Part shown: piece after piece, positions 56,648 through 64,000 of the stretch | Layout: each line of letters begins with the position of its first letter | How positions within the stretch are numbered: the first letter of the stretch is position 1 | Assembly: GCA_041395625.1 (NCBI GenBank) | Contig: JAWLAE010000002.1 | Coordinates: 806,001 to 870,000 of the forward strand | Origin: CADEED01 sp041395625 | GTDB lineage: Bacteria; Pseudomonadota; Gammaproteobacteria; Steroidobacterales; Steroidobacteraceae | DNA: 64,000 bases | Direction: 5' to 3' | Translations under genes and position numbers: made by a program | Notes under the pieces: generated by a model | The model's input: the letters and a program-made list of their open reading frames with translations, nothing else | Databases searched by the model: none | What the model was told of the DNA's origin: nothing

Positions 56648-57979
56648 ATGTCGTCAGTCTTTTATCGCACGCCCAGTCAAGCGCCGCGCACAGCCGTGAG
56701 CGGTGCCGGCGTCTACCTGTACGACGCGCAGGGCCAACGCTATCTGGACGGCTCGGGTGGCGCAGCGGTCTCCTGCCTAGGCCATGCTCATCCGCAGGTG
56801 ATCGCCGCGATACAGGCCCAGGCCGCCAAACTCCCGTACGCACATACGGCGTTCTTCACGAGCACGGCCGCGGAACAATTGGCGGACACGCTTATCCGTC
56901 AGGCGCCGACGGAATTCGGCAAGGTCTATTTCCTCTCCGGCGGCTCCGAAGCGATGGAGACGGCCATGAAATTGGCGCGCTCGTTCCATCTGGCGAATGG
57001 CGAGCACAGCCGCTCCCTGTTCATCAGTCGTCGGCAGAGCTACCACGGCAACACGCTGGGCGCGCTCAGCATCAGTCGCAACCCCGCCAGACGCAAACCC
57101 TACGAACCATTGCTGACTAACTACCCCCGCATTGCGCCCTGTTATGCCTACCGCGAACAACGGGACGATGAATCGGCCACCGCGTACGCTGCACGTGCAG
57201 CCGACGAGCTCGAGGCAGCGATCCTCGCTGCGGGCGCCGAAAACGTCGCGGCGTTCGTCGCCGAAACCGTGGTCGGCGCGACCTTGGGTGCCTGCCCGGC
57301 AGTGCCAGGCTATTTCACGCGGATCCGCGCAATCTGCGATCGCTATGGTGTGCTGTACATTGCGGACGAAGTGATGTGTGGCATGGGACGCACGGGTTAC
57401 GCGTTCGCGACCGAGCACGAGCAGGTCACGCCAGACCTGATTGTCGTGGCCAAGGGCCTGGCTGGCGGCTACCAGCCCCTGGGGGCCGTACTCATGCGCA
57501 CACTGCTAGCCGACGCGCTGACAGCGCAGGGCTTCGAGCACGGCCACACCTATAGCGGCCACCCGACTGCCTGTGCGGCTGCGCTCGCGGTCCAGACCGT
57601 AATCGAGCAGGACGGACTGCTGCCGCAGGTGCGGGTCAGCGGCGAGTATTTGCGCGCCCAGCTCACGGAACGTCTGGCGCCAATGCATGTCGTCGGCGAG
57701 ATTCGCGGTCGCGGTCTGTTGTTAGGTATCGAGCTGGTCAACGATCCCGCCACGAAGCTGCCGTTCGAGCCGGGACTGCGCGTTGCGGCTCGACTAAAAG
57801 AGGCAGCAATGACTCGCGGACTGATCTGCTACCCCGGCTCGGGCTGCATCGACGGCACACGCGGTGATCACATCCTGCTGGCGCCAGCTTACCTGATATC
57901 CCGCTCGGAAATGGACGAGTTAACAGACCGACTAACACTTGCGCTGCAGGACCTCTTGACCGTCATCCGTCAGCCATGA
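56648..57979 (+). CDS. Class III aminotransferase (PLP)
   Basis: A 443-residue PLP enzyme of the ornithine/omega-amino acid aminotransferase group. Key blocks: DGSGGAAVSCLGHAHP, FLSGGSEAMETAMKLAR, RQSYHGNTLGALSISRN, YIADEVMCGMGRTG (the Asp holding PLP) and VVAKGLAGGYQPLGAV (the lysine). The frame is open to 56540, but ATG 56648 has AAGGAG eight bases upstream. It overlaps the next gene by ATGA. An omega-aminotransferase next to a BKACE enzyme suggests a beta- or omega-amino acid is converted to a keto acid, which is then cleaved. The amine donor is unknown. Confidence 0.93.
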   Translation: MSSVFYRTPSQAPRTAVSGAGVYLYDAQGQRYLDGSGGAAVSCLGHAHPQVIAAIQAQAAKLPYAHTAFFTSTAAEQLADTLIRQAPTEFGKVYFLSGGSEAMETAMKLARSFHLANGEHSRSLFISRRQSYHGNTLGALSISRNPARRKPYEPLLTNYPRIAPCYAYREQRDDESATAYAARAADELEAAILAAGAENVAAFVAETVVGATLGACPAVPGYFTRIRAICDRYGVLYIADEVMCGMGRTGYAFATEHEQVTPDLIVVAKGLAGGYQPLGAVLMRTLLADALTAQGFEHGHTYSGHPTACAAALAVQTVIEQDGLLPQVRVSGEYLRAQLTERLAPMHVVGEIRGRGLLLGIELVNDPATKLPFEPGLRVAARLKEAAMTRGLICYPGSGCIDGTRGDHILLAPAYLISRSEMDELTDRLTLALQDLLTVIRQP

Positions 57980-58818
57980 GCGCACGCGCTGGGCTGTTAC
58001 TAACAGTTGCGCCGAATGGTGCGCGGCGCACGCAAACGGACCACCCGGCGCTGCCAATTACCACCGAGGAAATAGCAGTGTGCGCGGCCGCCTGCCATGC
58101 AGCGGGCGCGGCGATGATTCATCTACATGTTCGTGATGGCGACGGTCGTCACTCGCTCGATCCCGACCGATACCTGGACGCGACCGCGGCCGTACGGCAA
58201 CGCACGCATGATCGCATGACCGTACAGATCACCTCAGAGGCTGCGGGGGTTTACGCGCCGCGCGAGCAAATGCGCTGCATCCTGACGGTCAAGCCCGAAG
58301 CGGCCTCGGTTGCGATGCGCGAGCTATGCCCCGACAGCACAGCGGAAGCCGCGTACGGCGCGTTTCTGGAACGCTGTGCTGCCGATGCGATCTGGGTCCA
58401 GCATATCCTCTACTCACCTGCTGAAATCAGGCGTTTCGGCGCTCTGCATCGTGCCGGCGTCATACCAGAGCAGCACCCGTTCGTGCTGCTCGTGGTCGGC
58501 AGCTATCGCGGCGATCAGCCGTCGACCGTCGCGGAGTTCGGACGCTATGCAGTCGCGGCCGCCGAGGTGCCCGACTGCGAGTGGGCCGTGTGCGCGTTCG
58601 GGTCTGCCGAACACGTGGTGCTGCGACACGCCGCAGCGCATGGCTTCCACTTGCGCACGGGATTTGAAAACAACCTGCTGCTGCCGGATGGCACGCCGGC
58701 GCGCGACAACGCCGAACTCGTCGCCTGCCTGGCCAATGCCTTGCGCGCGGACAGCATCCCGCTCACGGATTCGGTAGGATCGAGGTCGAGAACTGCCAGA
58801 CGAGGTCGCGGCGTATGA
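57976..58818 (+). CDS. BKACE-family beta-keto acid cleavage enzyme (DUF849)
   Basis: A 280-residue Zn-dependent enzyme of the beta-keto acid cleavage family, in which a beta-keto acid and acetyl-CoA react to give acetoacetate and a new acyl-CoA. The metal site HLHVRD (about 50-55) and the LRTGFENNLLLPDG block (Glu in the active site) are present, as are PLPITTEEIA near the start and MTVQITSEA. The C-terminus is short and ends DSVGSRSRTARRGRGV rather than with the usual ATPAEAR tail, so substrate handling may differ or the tail may be altered. ATGA overlaps bind it to its neighbours on both sides. The native substrate is unknown. Confidence 0.87.
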   Translation: MSARAGLLLTVAPNGARRTQTDHPALPITTEEIAVCAAACHAAGAAMIHLHVRDGDGRHSLDPDRYLDATAAVRQRTHDRMTVQITSEAAGVYAPREQMRCILTVKPEAASVAMRELCPDSTAEAAYGAFLERCAADAIWVQHILYSPAEIRRFGALHRAGVIPEQHPFVLLVVGSYRGDQPSTVAEFGRYAVAAAEVPDCEWAVCAFGSAEHVVLRHAAAHGFHLRTGFENNLLLPDGTPARDNAELVACLANALRADSIPLTDSVGSRSRTARRGRGV

Positions 58819-59894
58819 ATGTGTCTATAGGAATTTCCGCGCTACTGCTCAGCGTACTGCTCGCGCCAGTCAGCCGGGGGCAAGACGCCGTCAGCGAGTG
58901 CGACCGGCGCGCCGCCTATCCCGATGATCCCAACCGCACGGCACCTGGCGTCGCGCGCGAAGCTATCGATCTACCGGTGACCATTGCTGTATGCGAGCAA
59001 GCAGTCGCGGCTGCACCAGGGAACTTTCGAGTCCGGTATCAACTGGCGCGCGTGTTGTTCTACGCGGGGCAGAACGAGCGCGCCGTCGAGACGATGCGCG
59101 AAGCTGCGGACGGCGGCTATGCACAGGCCCAGTTCGTCTTCGGCACGTTCATCGATCGGGCCCGAGCCGGCGCACCGACAGATATATGTCTCGCCGAACA
59201 GTACTGGCGCAAAGCCGCGGCCGGCGGGCGCCAGGCGGCCCGTGTTGCCTACGTCAGACATACCCTTCGTGGCCGCTTCAAGAGCTGCGCGAATGTCGCA
59301 GCACCGGATGAGATGGTGGACATGCTGGCGATCGCGGCCGAGACCGCGACCAATTACTACGAACGCCTCCTGATCGAGGATCTGGCCGCCGAACTGGCTG
59401 ACTATGCGCCGACCCCTTCGGCCAACGCCAGTCCGCCCGCAGGCACCCGGACCACGGAATTCGCCTGCCGCAAGGGCACGGATGTCGCGGCGCTGGACGG
59501 GATTCGAACGCGGCGCTTCGGCGAGACGGCGGCGATGACGACACAACTCAACGCATTGATCCTGAGCGGCGAAAAGACCATTACCGCGACCAGTCCGTGG
59601 CTGTACGAGCAAGATGCTTCACTCAAGCCCATCGCCGGCAGCTACACCATCGTGCTGGACGCCGACGGTGTCGCGCAGGCGGTCATCCGGTCCACCGAAG
59701 TCAAGACCGTGCCCTTCAGCGCTGTCACTGCCAATGACAGTCGATACGAGGGTACGGCCGTACGGCCGATCGACGAATGGCGCAAAGTCCACACGAGTTA
59801 CTTCAATCGCGTCCTCAGCCCGCTCGGCAAATCCTGGGCCGCGGACATGCCGGTGACACTGGAGCGTTTCGAGGTCGTTTGCCGCGCTCGGTGA
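58815..59894 (+). CDS. Exported Sel1-like repeat protein with C-terminal ASCH-like domain
   Basis: A 359-residue protein with a signal peptide (about 1-22, MNVSIGISALLLSVLLAPVS) and two or three tetratricopeptide/Sel1-like repeats (about 70-145; RVRYQLARVLFYAGQNERAV, AQAQFVFGTFIDRA, CLAEQYWRKAA). The last 125 residues (about 235-357) look like an ASCH fold: LNALILSGEKTITATSPW (G-x-K-x-x-T), IAGSYTIVLDADGVAQAVI, SRYEGT and WRKVHTSYF. ASCH proteins are normally cytoplasmic RNA- or modified-nucleoside-binding domains, so an exported one is unusual. The start overlaps the BKACE stop by ATGA, so it belongs to the operon; its role there is unknown. Several cysteines (C29, C60, C125, C158) suit a periplasmic fold. 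Confidence 0.75.
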   Translation: MNVSIGISALLLSVLLAPVSRGQDAVSECDRRAAYPDDPNRTAPGVAREAIDLPVTIAVCEQAVAAAPGNFRVRYQLARVLFYAGQNERAVETMREAADGGYAQAQFVFGTFIDRARAGAPTDICLAEQYWRKAAAGGRQAARVAYVRHTLRGRFKSCANVAAPDEMVDMLAIAAETATNYYERLLIEDLAAELADYAPTPSANASPPAGTRTTEFACRKGTDVAALDGIRTRRFGETAAMTTQLNALILSGEKTITATSPWLYEQDASLKPIAGSYTIVLDADGVAQAVIRSTEVKTVPFSAVTANDSRYEGTAVRPIDEWRKVHTSYFNRVLSPLGKSWAADMPVTLERFEVVCRAR

Positions 59895-59913
59895 GCGAGC
59901 GACGCCGCCAACG

Positions 59914-60915
59914 ATGAGCATGCGACGCCTAGGGATACTGCTGCTGTCGCTCGTCTTGCTCGTCCTGGCTGGCGGATCGATCGCTCTTGTAACGGGTGCC
60001 TTCGATATTTCGCCGGCGGCGCTCGAAGCGAAGTATCGCAAGCCTGAGTCCCAGTTCCGTGATATCGATGGCGTGCGAGTACACTACCTAGACGAGGGTG
60101 CGGGCCCAGCGGTCGTTCTCGTACACGCTTCGTTCATGAACCTGCACAGTTGGGATGCGCTCGCCGCCGCACTTCGCCCTAACTATCGCGTTGTCCGCCT
60201 CGATCTGCTCGCTGCCGGCCTGACGGGCCCGGATCCCACCGGTCGCTACTCAATGGATCGCAACATTCAATTGCTGGACCGGTTGACGACCGAACTGGGC
60301 GTCGAACGCTACGCGCTCATCGCCACATCGTCGGGCGGCACCGTCGCTTTCCGACACGCGGCGGCAAATCCCGAGCGGATCACAAGATTGATACTGATCA
60401 ATTCGGCTGGCATGCCACGCACCGCTGCCACTGATCCGAACCGCGCGCGCGGCGGTCGGATCACCCGATGGGTGCAGCGCTACTACAAATCGCGCAGTTA
60501 CTGGCGGACGGCACTCCAGCAGCAATTCACCTCAGGAATGGCACCGCCGACTGAACTCGTGGACCGAGTCTACGACATGAACCGGCGCTCCGGCCGCAAC
60601 GCGGAGGGCGCGCAGTTCTTACGCAACTTCAAGACGGGCGATCCCGAGAAGACCCTGGCGAGGATTGTCGCCCCTACTCTCATTCTCTGGGGCGAGGGCA
60701 ACACCACCGTGTCACATCTGGAGGCGGATGTGTTCCAGCTTTGGATGACTGCCGCACCATCGCTCAAGAAGAAGTATCCGCAAGTCGGACACTACTTCTA
60801 TCTTGAGATTCCAGACGAAGCCAATCGAGACATCGAGAACTTTCTCGCCGGCCAACTGGATGATCAGCTACGTGTTACGCGTCGTCTGCCACCGGGTCCG
60901 CCGCCGCAGCTGTAA
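59914..60915 (+). CDS. Membrane-anchored alpha/beta hydrolase
   Basis: A 333-residue hydrolase with an N-terminal hydrophobic segment (about 5-27, probably a signal anchor) and an alpha/beta-hydrolase core. VHYLDEGAGPAVVLVHASFMN carries the HG-like oxyanion region, LIATSSGGTVAFRHA the nucleophile elbow (AxSxG), and PQVGHYFYLEIPDE the catalytic His. Acid and nucleophile positions fit the esterase/dehalogenase-like group; the substrate is unknown. It is 19 bases after the ASCH gene stop and likely the fourth gene of the run. Its 3' end overlaps the convergent gene by 41 bases. Confidence 0.85.
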   Translation: MSMRRLGILLLSLVLLVLAGGSIALVTGAFDISPAALEAKYRKPESQFRDIDGVRVHYLDEGAGPAVVLVHASFMNLHSWDALAAALRPNYRVVRLDLLAAGLTGPDPTGRYSMDRNIQLLDRLTTELGVERYALIATSSGGTVAFRHAAANPERITRLILINSAGMPRTAATDPNRARGGRITRWVQRYYKSRSYWRTALQQQFTSGMAPPTELVDRVYDMNRRSGRNAEGAQFLRNFKTGDPEKTLARIVAPTLILWGEGNTTVSHLEADVFQLWMTAAPSLKKKYPQVGHYFYLEIPDEANRDIENFLAGQLDDQLRVTRRLPPGPPPQL

Positions 60916-61213
60916 CTCCCTCCGCGACCAGCGGCCGACAGACTTTGGCGATCAGGCGTTCGCGCTGACCAGCGCGTAGTTTCTGCACCGCCTCATCAGG
61001 TTGATAGGCATCAACCGCGTCCGGGCCCGTGAATTGATTGCTTGCCGCCAAGCGCTCGTGGGCATCGAGGCGTTCGCGCAAGACCGCCACTTCGGACGTG
61101 AGCGCCATCACCATGTTGAGGAGCGTATCGATCCGCGGATCGCCGCCCGCCACAGGGGGTCGCCCTTTCTGGATGCGATGGCGCGTGCGCGCCACGGCAG
61201 CGGCCGCACTCAC
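60875..61213 (-). CDS. Small coiled-coil protein of unknown function
   Basis: A 112-residue protein. Residues about 36-62 (RIDTLLNMVMALTSEVAVLR, then ERLDAHERL) form a heptad-like coiled coil; the rest is Ala- and Arg-rich, with a C-terminal helix (AVQKLRAGQRERLIAKVCRP). I recognise no family. GTG 61213 overlaps the methyltransferase stop as GTGA and has GGAAGG upstream; a TTG at 61243 would extend it. It is coupled to the methyltransferase gene and may act with it. Its end overlaps the convergent hydrolase gene. Confidence 0.55.
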   Translation of the reverse strand: MSAAAAVARTRHRIQKGRPPVAGGDPRIDTLLNMVMALTSEVAVLRERLDAHERLAASNQFTGPDAVDAYQPDEAVQKLRAGQRERLIAKVCRPLVAEGVTAAAADPVADDA

Positions 61214-62364
61214 GACGCCTTCCGCGCCGAAGCGACAAACCAAGAGCGATACACGCCCTTGTTGGCGCCACCAAAGGCGAAGTGCTGCTGCGGCTGCGGC
61301 GCGCTGTAGGCCGCATCCTGGTAGCCCATCGCGACATCCTCGAAACCGGCCTCGCGCGCCATGCCAGCAAGATCGGCCGACACCGCGCCGAGCCAGAACG
61401 GCTCATTGTTGTAGCGCGTCTCAAAGTCAGCGCGCACCAGATCAAACGACGTTACCTCGTCGCTGCGGATTGGCACTTCGAGATGGACCATCACGCCACC
61501 CGGTGCGAGCAGCCGATAGCATTCGGCAATGATCCGCGGCACTGCTTTGGTCGACGTCTCATGCAGCATCGCACTCGAGAAGACCAGATCGAAGCTGCCA
61601 GCGTCGAAATCAGTCTCCTCGGCGCTTTGCTGCGAGAAGTGCACCGGCACGCCGAGCAGTGCGGCGCGCGCGTGCGCGTAGCGCAGTAACCCGGCACCGA
61701 CGTCGATGCCATGCACTTCGGCCTGCGGAAAGGCCTGCGCAACCGCGCACAAACTGTTGCCTACGGTACAACCCATCTCGAGGATACGGCGCGGCCTGAA
61801 GTCCGGGAACCTCTCGCGCAGATGTGCGATGACAGTGTGTCCGCGCATGTCGTTCATCTGCCCACCCTGGCGGCCCAGGCTGTAGAGCGATGCCGCTTTG
61901 TCGAACAAGGCGCCCTGCCGCACGTCGGTCGGTGATCGATCGACGTAGTAACTACCCGGCATCATGTGGGTGTCACTCGCTGCCAGATAGCGCGGCACTT
62001 TGAAATCCGGATCGGTACGTACGGAACCAACGGGCGGCGCGCGCCGCGCGAGCGCTTCGAGTTCTGGCAGCTGTCGATCGACGCAGTCGCCAGCCGCCTG
62101 CCACATGAGTTCCTGGGCGGCACGCATGGCCGACACCCAGTTCTGATAGAGCGGCTTGCCGCTCAATTTGCGCCTGATCTGCTGCAGACTGGGCGCGCGC
62201 GCGCGCGAATCCTCAGTCGCCGCTGCGGCAGCCGCTTTCGCCACCCGCAAGGCGGGATCGAGCTCAGCAGTGATGAAAGACTTCAGCGCAATGACGAACT
62301 GCTGCTCTGCCAGTTCATCGTGCGAACTGACGGGCATGATGGGGTGCACTTGGGCGTGGGTCAC
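61210..62364 (-). CDS. Class I SAM-dependent methyltransferase
   Basis: A 384-residue protein. The Rossmann methyltransferase domain (about 190-335) has ILEMGCTVGNSLCAVAQA (motif I), VHGIDVGAGLLRYAHARA (motif II) and YRLLAPGGVMVHLEVP (later motif); FDLVFSSAMLHE also fits a small-molecule methylase. An N-terminal helical region (about 15-120) precedes it. The substrate is not readable. GTG 62364 has GGAG five bases upstream; GTG 62409 and ATG 62337 are alternatives. It is followed by, and coupled to, the coiled-coil gene. Confidence 0.87.
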   Translation of the reverse strand: MTHAQVHPIMPVSSHDELAEQQFVIALKSFITAELDPALRVAKAAAAAATEDSRARAPSLQQIRRKLSGKPLYQNWVSAMRAAQELMWQAAGDCVDRQLPELEALARRAPPVGSVRTDPDFKVPRYLAASDTHMMPGSYYVDRSPTDVRQGALFDKAASLYSLGRQGGQMNDMRGHTVIAHLRERFPDFRPRRILEMGCTVGNSLCAVAQAFPQAEVHGIDVGAGLLRYAHARAALLGVPVHFSQQSAEETDFDAGSFDLVFSSAMLHETSTKAVPRIIAECYRLLAPGGVMVHLEVPIRSDEVTSFDLVRADFETRYNNEPFWLGAVSADLAGMAREAGFEDVAMGYQDAAYSAPQPQQHFAFGGANKGVYRSWFVASARKAS

Positions 62365-62468
62365 GATCGCTCCGTTGCTGGCCGCCAGCCTGATACGAAC
62401 TACCGTCACAATAACGCCGTTTCACAGGTTGCAGCGGCCTGTCAGCACGCTTCTGTTCGTTCTGCGGA

Positions 62469-63338
62469 CTACACAGCGGCGTCCTGATAGAAGTCTCGCA
62501 AACAGGCGACCGCCTGCTCGGCCGTCTCCACGATCGAGAACAGCGCCTTGTCTTCCTTCGCGATCATGCCTTCGTCGACCAGCAAATCGAAATTCATCAA
62601 GCCACGCCAGAATGCCTCGCCCACCAGAACGATCGGCATGCGCCCGACTTTGCCAGTCTGAACCAGCGTGAGCGTCCCGAACAACTCATCGAGTGTGCCG
62701 AAGCCGCCCGGGAACGCCACCAGCGCCTTGGCACGCATCAGGAAATGCATCTTGCGCAAGGCGAAATATCGGAACTGGAAACACAACTCGGGGGTGATGA
62801 ATGGATTGGGCGCCTGTTCCTGCGGCAGCGTGATGTTGAGACCGATGCTGCGAGCACCGACGTCGAACGCGCCCCGATTGGCCGATTCCATGATGCCGGG
62901 GCCGCCACCCGTAACGACGACGAAGTCGCATCGGCCTTCGCTCTGGAAGCGCCGCGAGACGATCTGGGCAAAGCGCCTCGCTTCATCGTAGTAACGCGAA
63001 TACGCCAGCGCCTTGCGTGCAGTCATCAGCGCCGCCTCGCCTGCAGGATCATCGGGCTGTCGTGCAACCATCGCCTCCGCAGCAGCCAGCCGCTCGGCCG
63101 CCACATCTGGCGGCAGGATGCGCGCGCTACCAAACACAACGACGGTGGATGTGACATTGTTGGCAACCATCGCTCGCTCGGGCTTGAGCAACTCCAGTTG
63201 CAAGCGCACGGGTCGTAAGTCGTCCGCCTGCAACAGGTCGGGATCGCGGTTGGCCAATCGATATGCAGGATTTGCGGTGATCGTATCGGTCAATCGCTCC
63301 CGGTCATGTTCACTCAGCCCATCACTCAGGTTATCCAT
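62469..63338 (-). CDS. LOG-family (TIGR00730) Rossmann-fold protein
   Basis: A 289-residue protein of the LOG/'lysine decarboxylase-like' family. The signature blocks are VVFGSARILPP, VVVTGGGPGIMESANRGAF, FPGGFGTLDELFGTLTLVQTGK and NITLPQEQAPNPF, including the PGGxGTxxE motif. Characterised members are nucleoside-5'-monophosphate phosphoribohydrolases (cytokinin-activating LOG, PpnN). An N-terminal extension of about 75 residues, with NRDPDLLQADDLRPVRLQLE, precedes the core, as in the longer bacterial type. It lies 25 bases after the stop of the ABC-2 permease gene on the same strand. Confidence 0.9.
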   Translation of the reverse strand: MDNLSDGLSEHDRERLTDTITANPAYRLANRDPDLLQADDLRPVRLQLELLKPERAMVANNVTSTVVVFGSARILPPDVAAERLAAAEAMVARQPDDPAGEAALMTARKALAYSRYYDEARRFAQIVSRRFQSEGRCDFVVVTGGGPGIMESANRGAFDVGARSIGLNITLPQEQAPNPFITPELCFQFRYFALRKMHFLMRAKALVAFPGGFGTLDELFGTLTLVQTGKVGRMPIVLVGEAFWRGLMNFDLLVDEGMIAKEDKALFSIVETAEQAVACLRDFYQDAAV

Positions 63339-63363
63339 TGGCAGCTTTCCTCTCTGGCGTCGG

Positions 63364-64000
63364 TCAACCCGCGGTCTTGCGGAACGTGCCGGCTGCCAGC
63401 CAAAGCAGCGCCGGACCCATCAGCGACAACGCCAGGAACTGCCGCCACAAATCATCGAACCCGGCACCCTTCAGGAATACGGCGCGCACGATTTCCAGGA
63501 AATGCCGCAGCGGATTGAGCAGCGTAAGCCAATGGAACAGCTCTGGCATGCTCGTCACCGGGAACATGAAGCCCGACAGCAGTATCAGCGGCATGAATAG
63601 CAGGAAACTCGTCATGAACGCCTCCTGCTGCGTCGCCGAAACCGCCGAGACCAGCAGCCCGATGCCCAATGCCGAGAGCAGAAACAGCACGCTGCCGGAC
63701 AACACAACCACGAAGTTGCCCACCAACGGCACCTTGAACCACGCGAGTGCGACCAAAGTCACCGCAAGAATATCGAGCAAGCCGATCAGCGCGAACGGCA
63801 GCAACTTGCCTGCGATCAGCTCGAGAGGTTGCAGCGGACTGACCATCAGTTGCTCGAGCGTGCCGATCTCGCGCTCGCGCACGATGGCCAGGGATGTCAT
63901 CAGCAGACACACCATCAGGATGATGGAACCGATCACCGCCGGCACGTTGTAGTCGCGGCTCGCGAGGTTGGGATTGAACCAGGCGCGCTCGCGCAGATCG
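63364..64000 (-). CDS. ABC-2 type transporter permease, partial
   Basis: The window end cuts this gene; about 211 C-terminal residues are visible, running in from the edge (DLRERAWFNPNLASRDYNVP and onward). It shows five or six hydrophobic helices: IGSIILMVCLLMTSLAIV, then REREIGTLEQLMVSPLQPLELIAGKLLPF, the ABC-2 coupling-helix region. FFxPxxLLSGFMFPxxxMPE appears as FMPLILLSGFMFPVTSMPE, and NPLRHFLEIVRAVFLKG is typical. It is a YhhJ/YbhR-like efflux or export permease. The ATPase partner should lie upstream, outside the window. Confidence 0.88.
   Translation of the reverse strand, partial: DLRERAWFNPNLASRDYNVPAVIGSIILMVCLLMTSLAIVREREIGTLEQLMVSPLQPLELIAGKLLPFALIGLLDILAVTLVALAWFKVPLVGNFVVVLSGSVLFLLSALGIGLLVSAVSATQQEAFMTSFLLFMPLILLSGFMFPVTSMPELFHWLTLLNPLRHFLEIVRAVFLKGAGFDDLWRQFLALSLMGPALLWLAAGTFRKTAG

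Noticed and set aside
1..64000. Frequent GTTAG/CTAAC words
   Set aside because: They caught the eye next to Leu and Asn codons, but a rough expectation at this GC content predicts several dozen on both strands, about what is seen.
1..64000. CRISPR array, prophage or integrative element
   Set aside because: No regularly spaced repeats, integrase or phage structural genes were found; the only mobile element is the IS481-type sequence.

Overview
The window is about 64 kb of GC-rich (roughly two-thirds GC by eye), densely packed bacterial chromosome. Gene order and families point to a free-living gammaproteobacterium. The blocks rplU-rpmA-obgE, ispB divergent from rplU, murJ-ribF-ileS-lspA-ispH and the minor-pilin run ending in pilY1 and pilE are all typical of that class. 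The accessory content (TonB receptor, cytochrome P450 with a fatty-acyl-AMP ligase, BKACE enzyme, LysR regulators) suits the Steroidobacter/Nevskia/Xanthomonas side of the class; that placement is inference. Many adjacent genes overlap by ATGA, GTGA or TGATG, so operons are tight.

Layout. 1-0.7 kb: the end of an unknown gene, grxD and a DUF1289 gene. 0.8-7.2 kb: a plus-strand run of a PuuD-like membrane protein, nadC, a nucleoside hydrolase, a ribokinase-family kinase, a 2-oxoglutarate oxygenase, a lipoprotein and an NCS1 nucleobase permease; it reads as nucleobase, ribose and NAD salvage. 7.2-9.9 kb: a GAF-PAS-PAS-GGDEF-EAL c-di-GMP protein. 10-13.5 kb: a minus-strand envelope-glycolipid operon (DUF374 acyltransferase, GT2, LAB_N protein, ArnT-like transferase). 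13.7-17.1 kb: a P450 translationally coupled to a fatty-acyl-AMP ligase with its own carrier domain. 17-21 kb: small membrane ORFs, LysR, an LpxL-like acyltransferase directly behind tRNA-Thr(CGT), an MFS transporter and a cysteine-free Fur/Irr-like regulator. 21.2-29 kb: the type IV pilus minor-pilin operon. 29-39.4 kb: housekeeping genes (ispH, lspA, ileS, ribF, murJ, rpsT, obgE, rpmA, rplU, ispB). 39.5-41 kb: tRNA-Pro(CGG) and an intact IS481-family element. 41-45.8 kb: two YbjQ-family genes with an M48 peptidase, a decayed beta-carbonic anhydrase, a DUF3014 protein, aqpZ and a coiled-coil lipoprotein. 46.2-55.5 kb: a FAD monooxygenase, a VanZ-family protein, and a minus-strand run of TonB receptor, esterase, M14 carboxypeptidase and gamma-glutamyltransferase that looks like a peptide or amide scavenging unit. 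55.6-60.9 kb: LysR divergent from a four-gene run of class III aminotransferase, BKACE, an exported Sel1-ASCH fusion and an alpha/beta hydrolase. 60.9-64 kb: a coiled-coil protein, a methyltransferase, a LOG-family protein and an ABC-2 permease cut by the window end.

The least explained items are the exported Sel1-ASCH fusion in the BKACE operon, the P450/acyl-AMP-ligase-ACP pair, the 2OG oxygenase inside the nucleoside/NAD run, and a GGT homologue lacking the usual substrate-binding arginine motif. No CRISPR array, prophage or integrative element was seen; one IS element and one clear gene relic are present.
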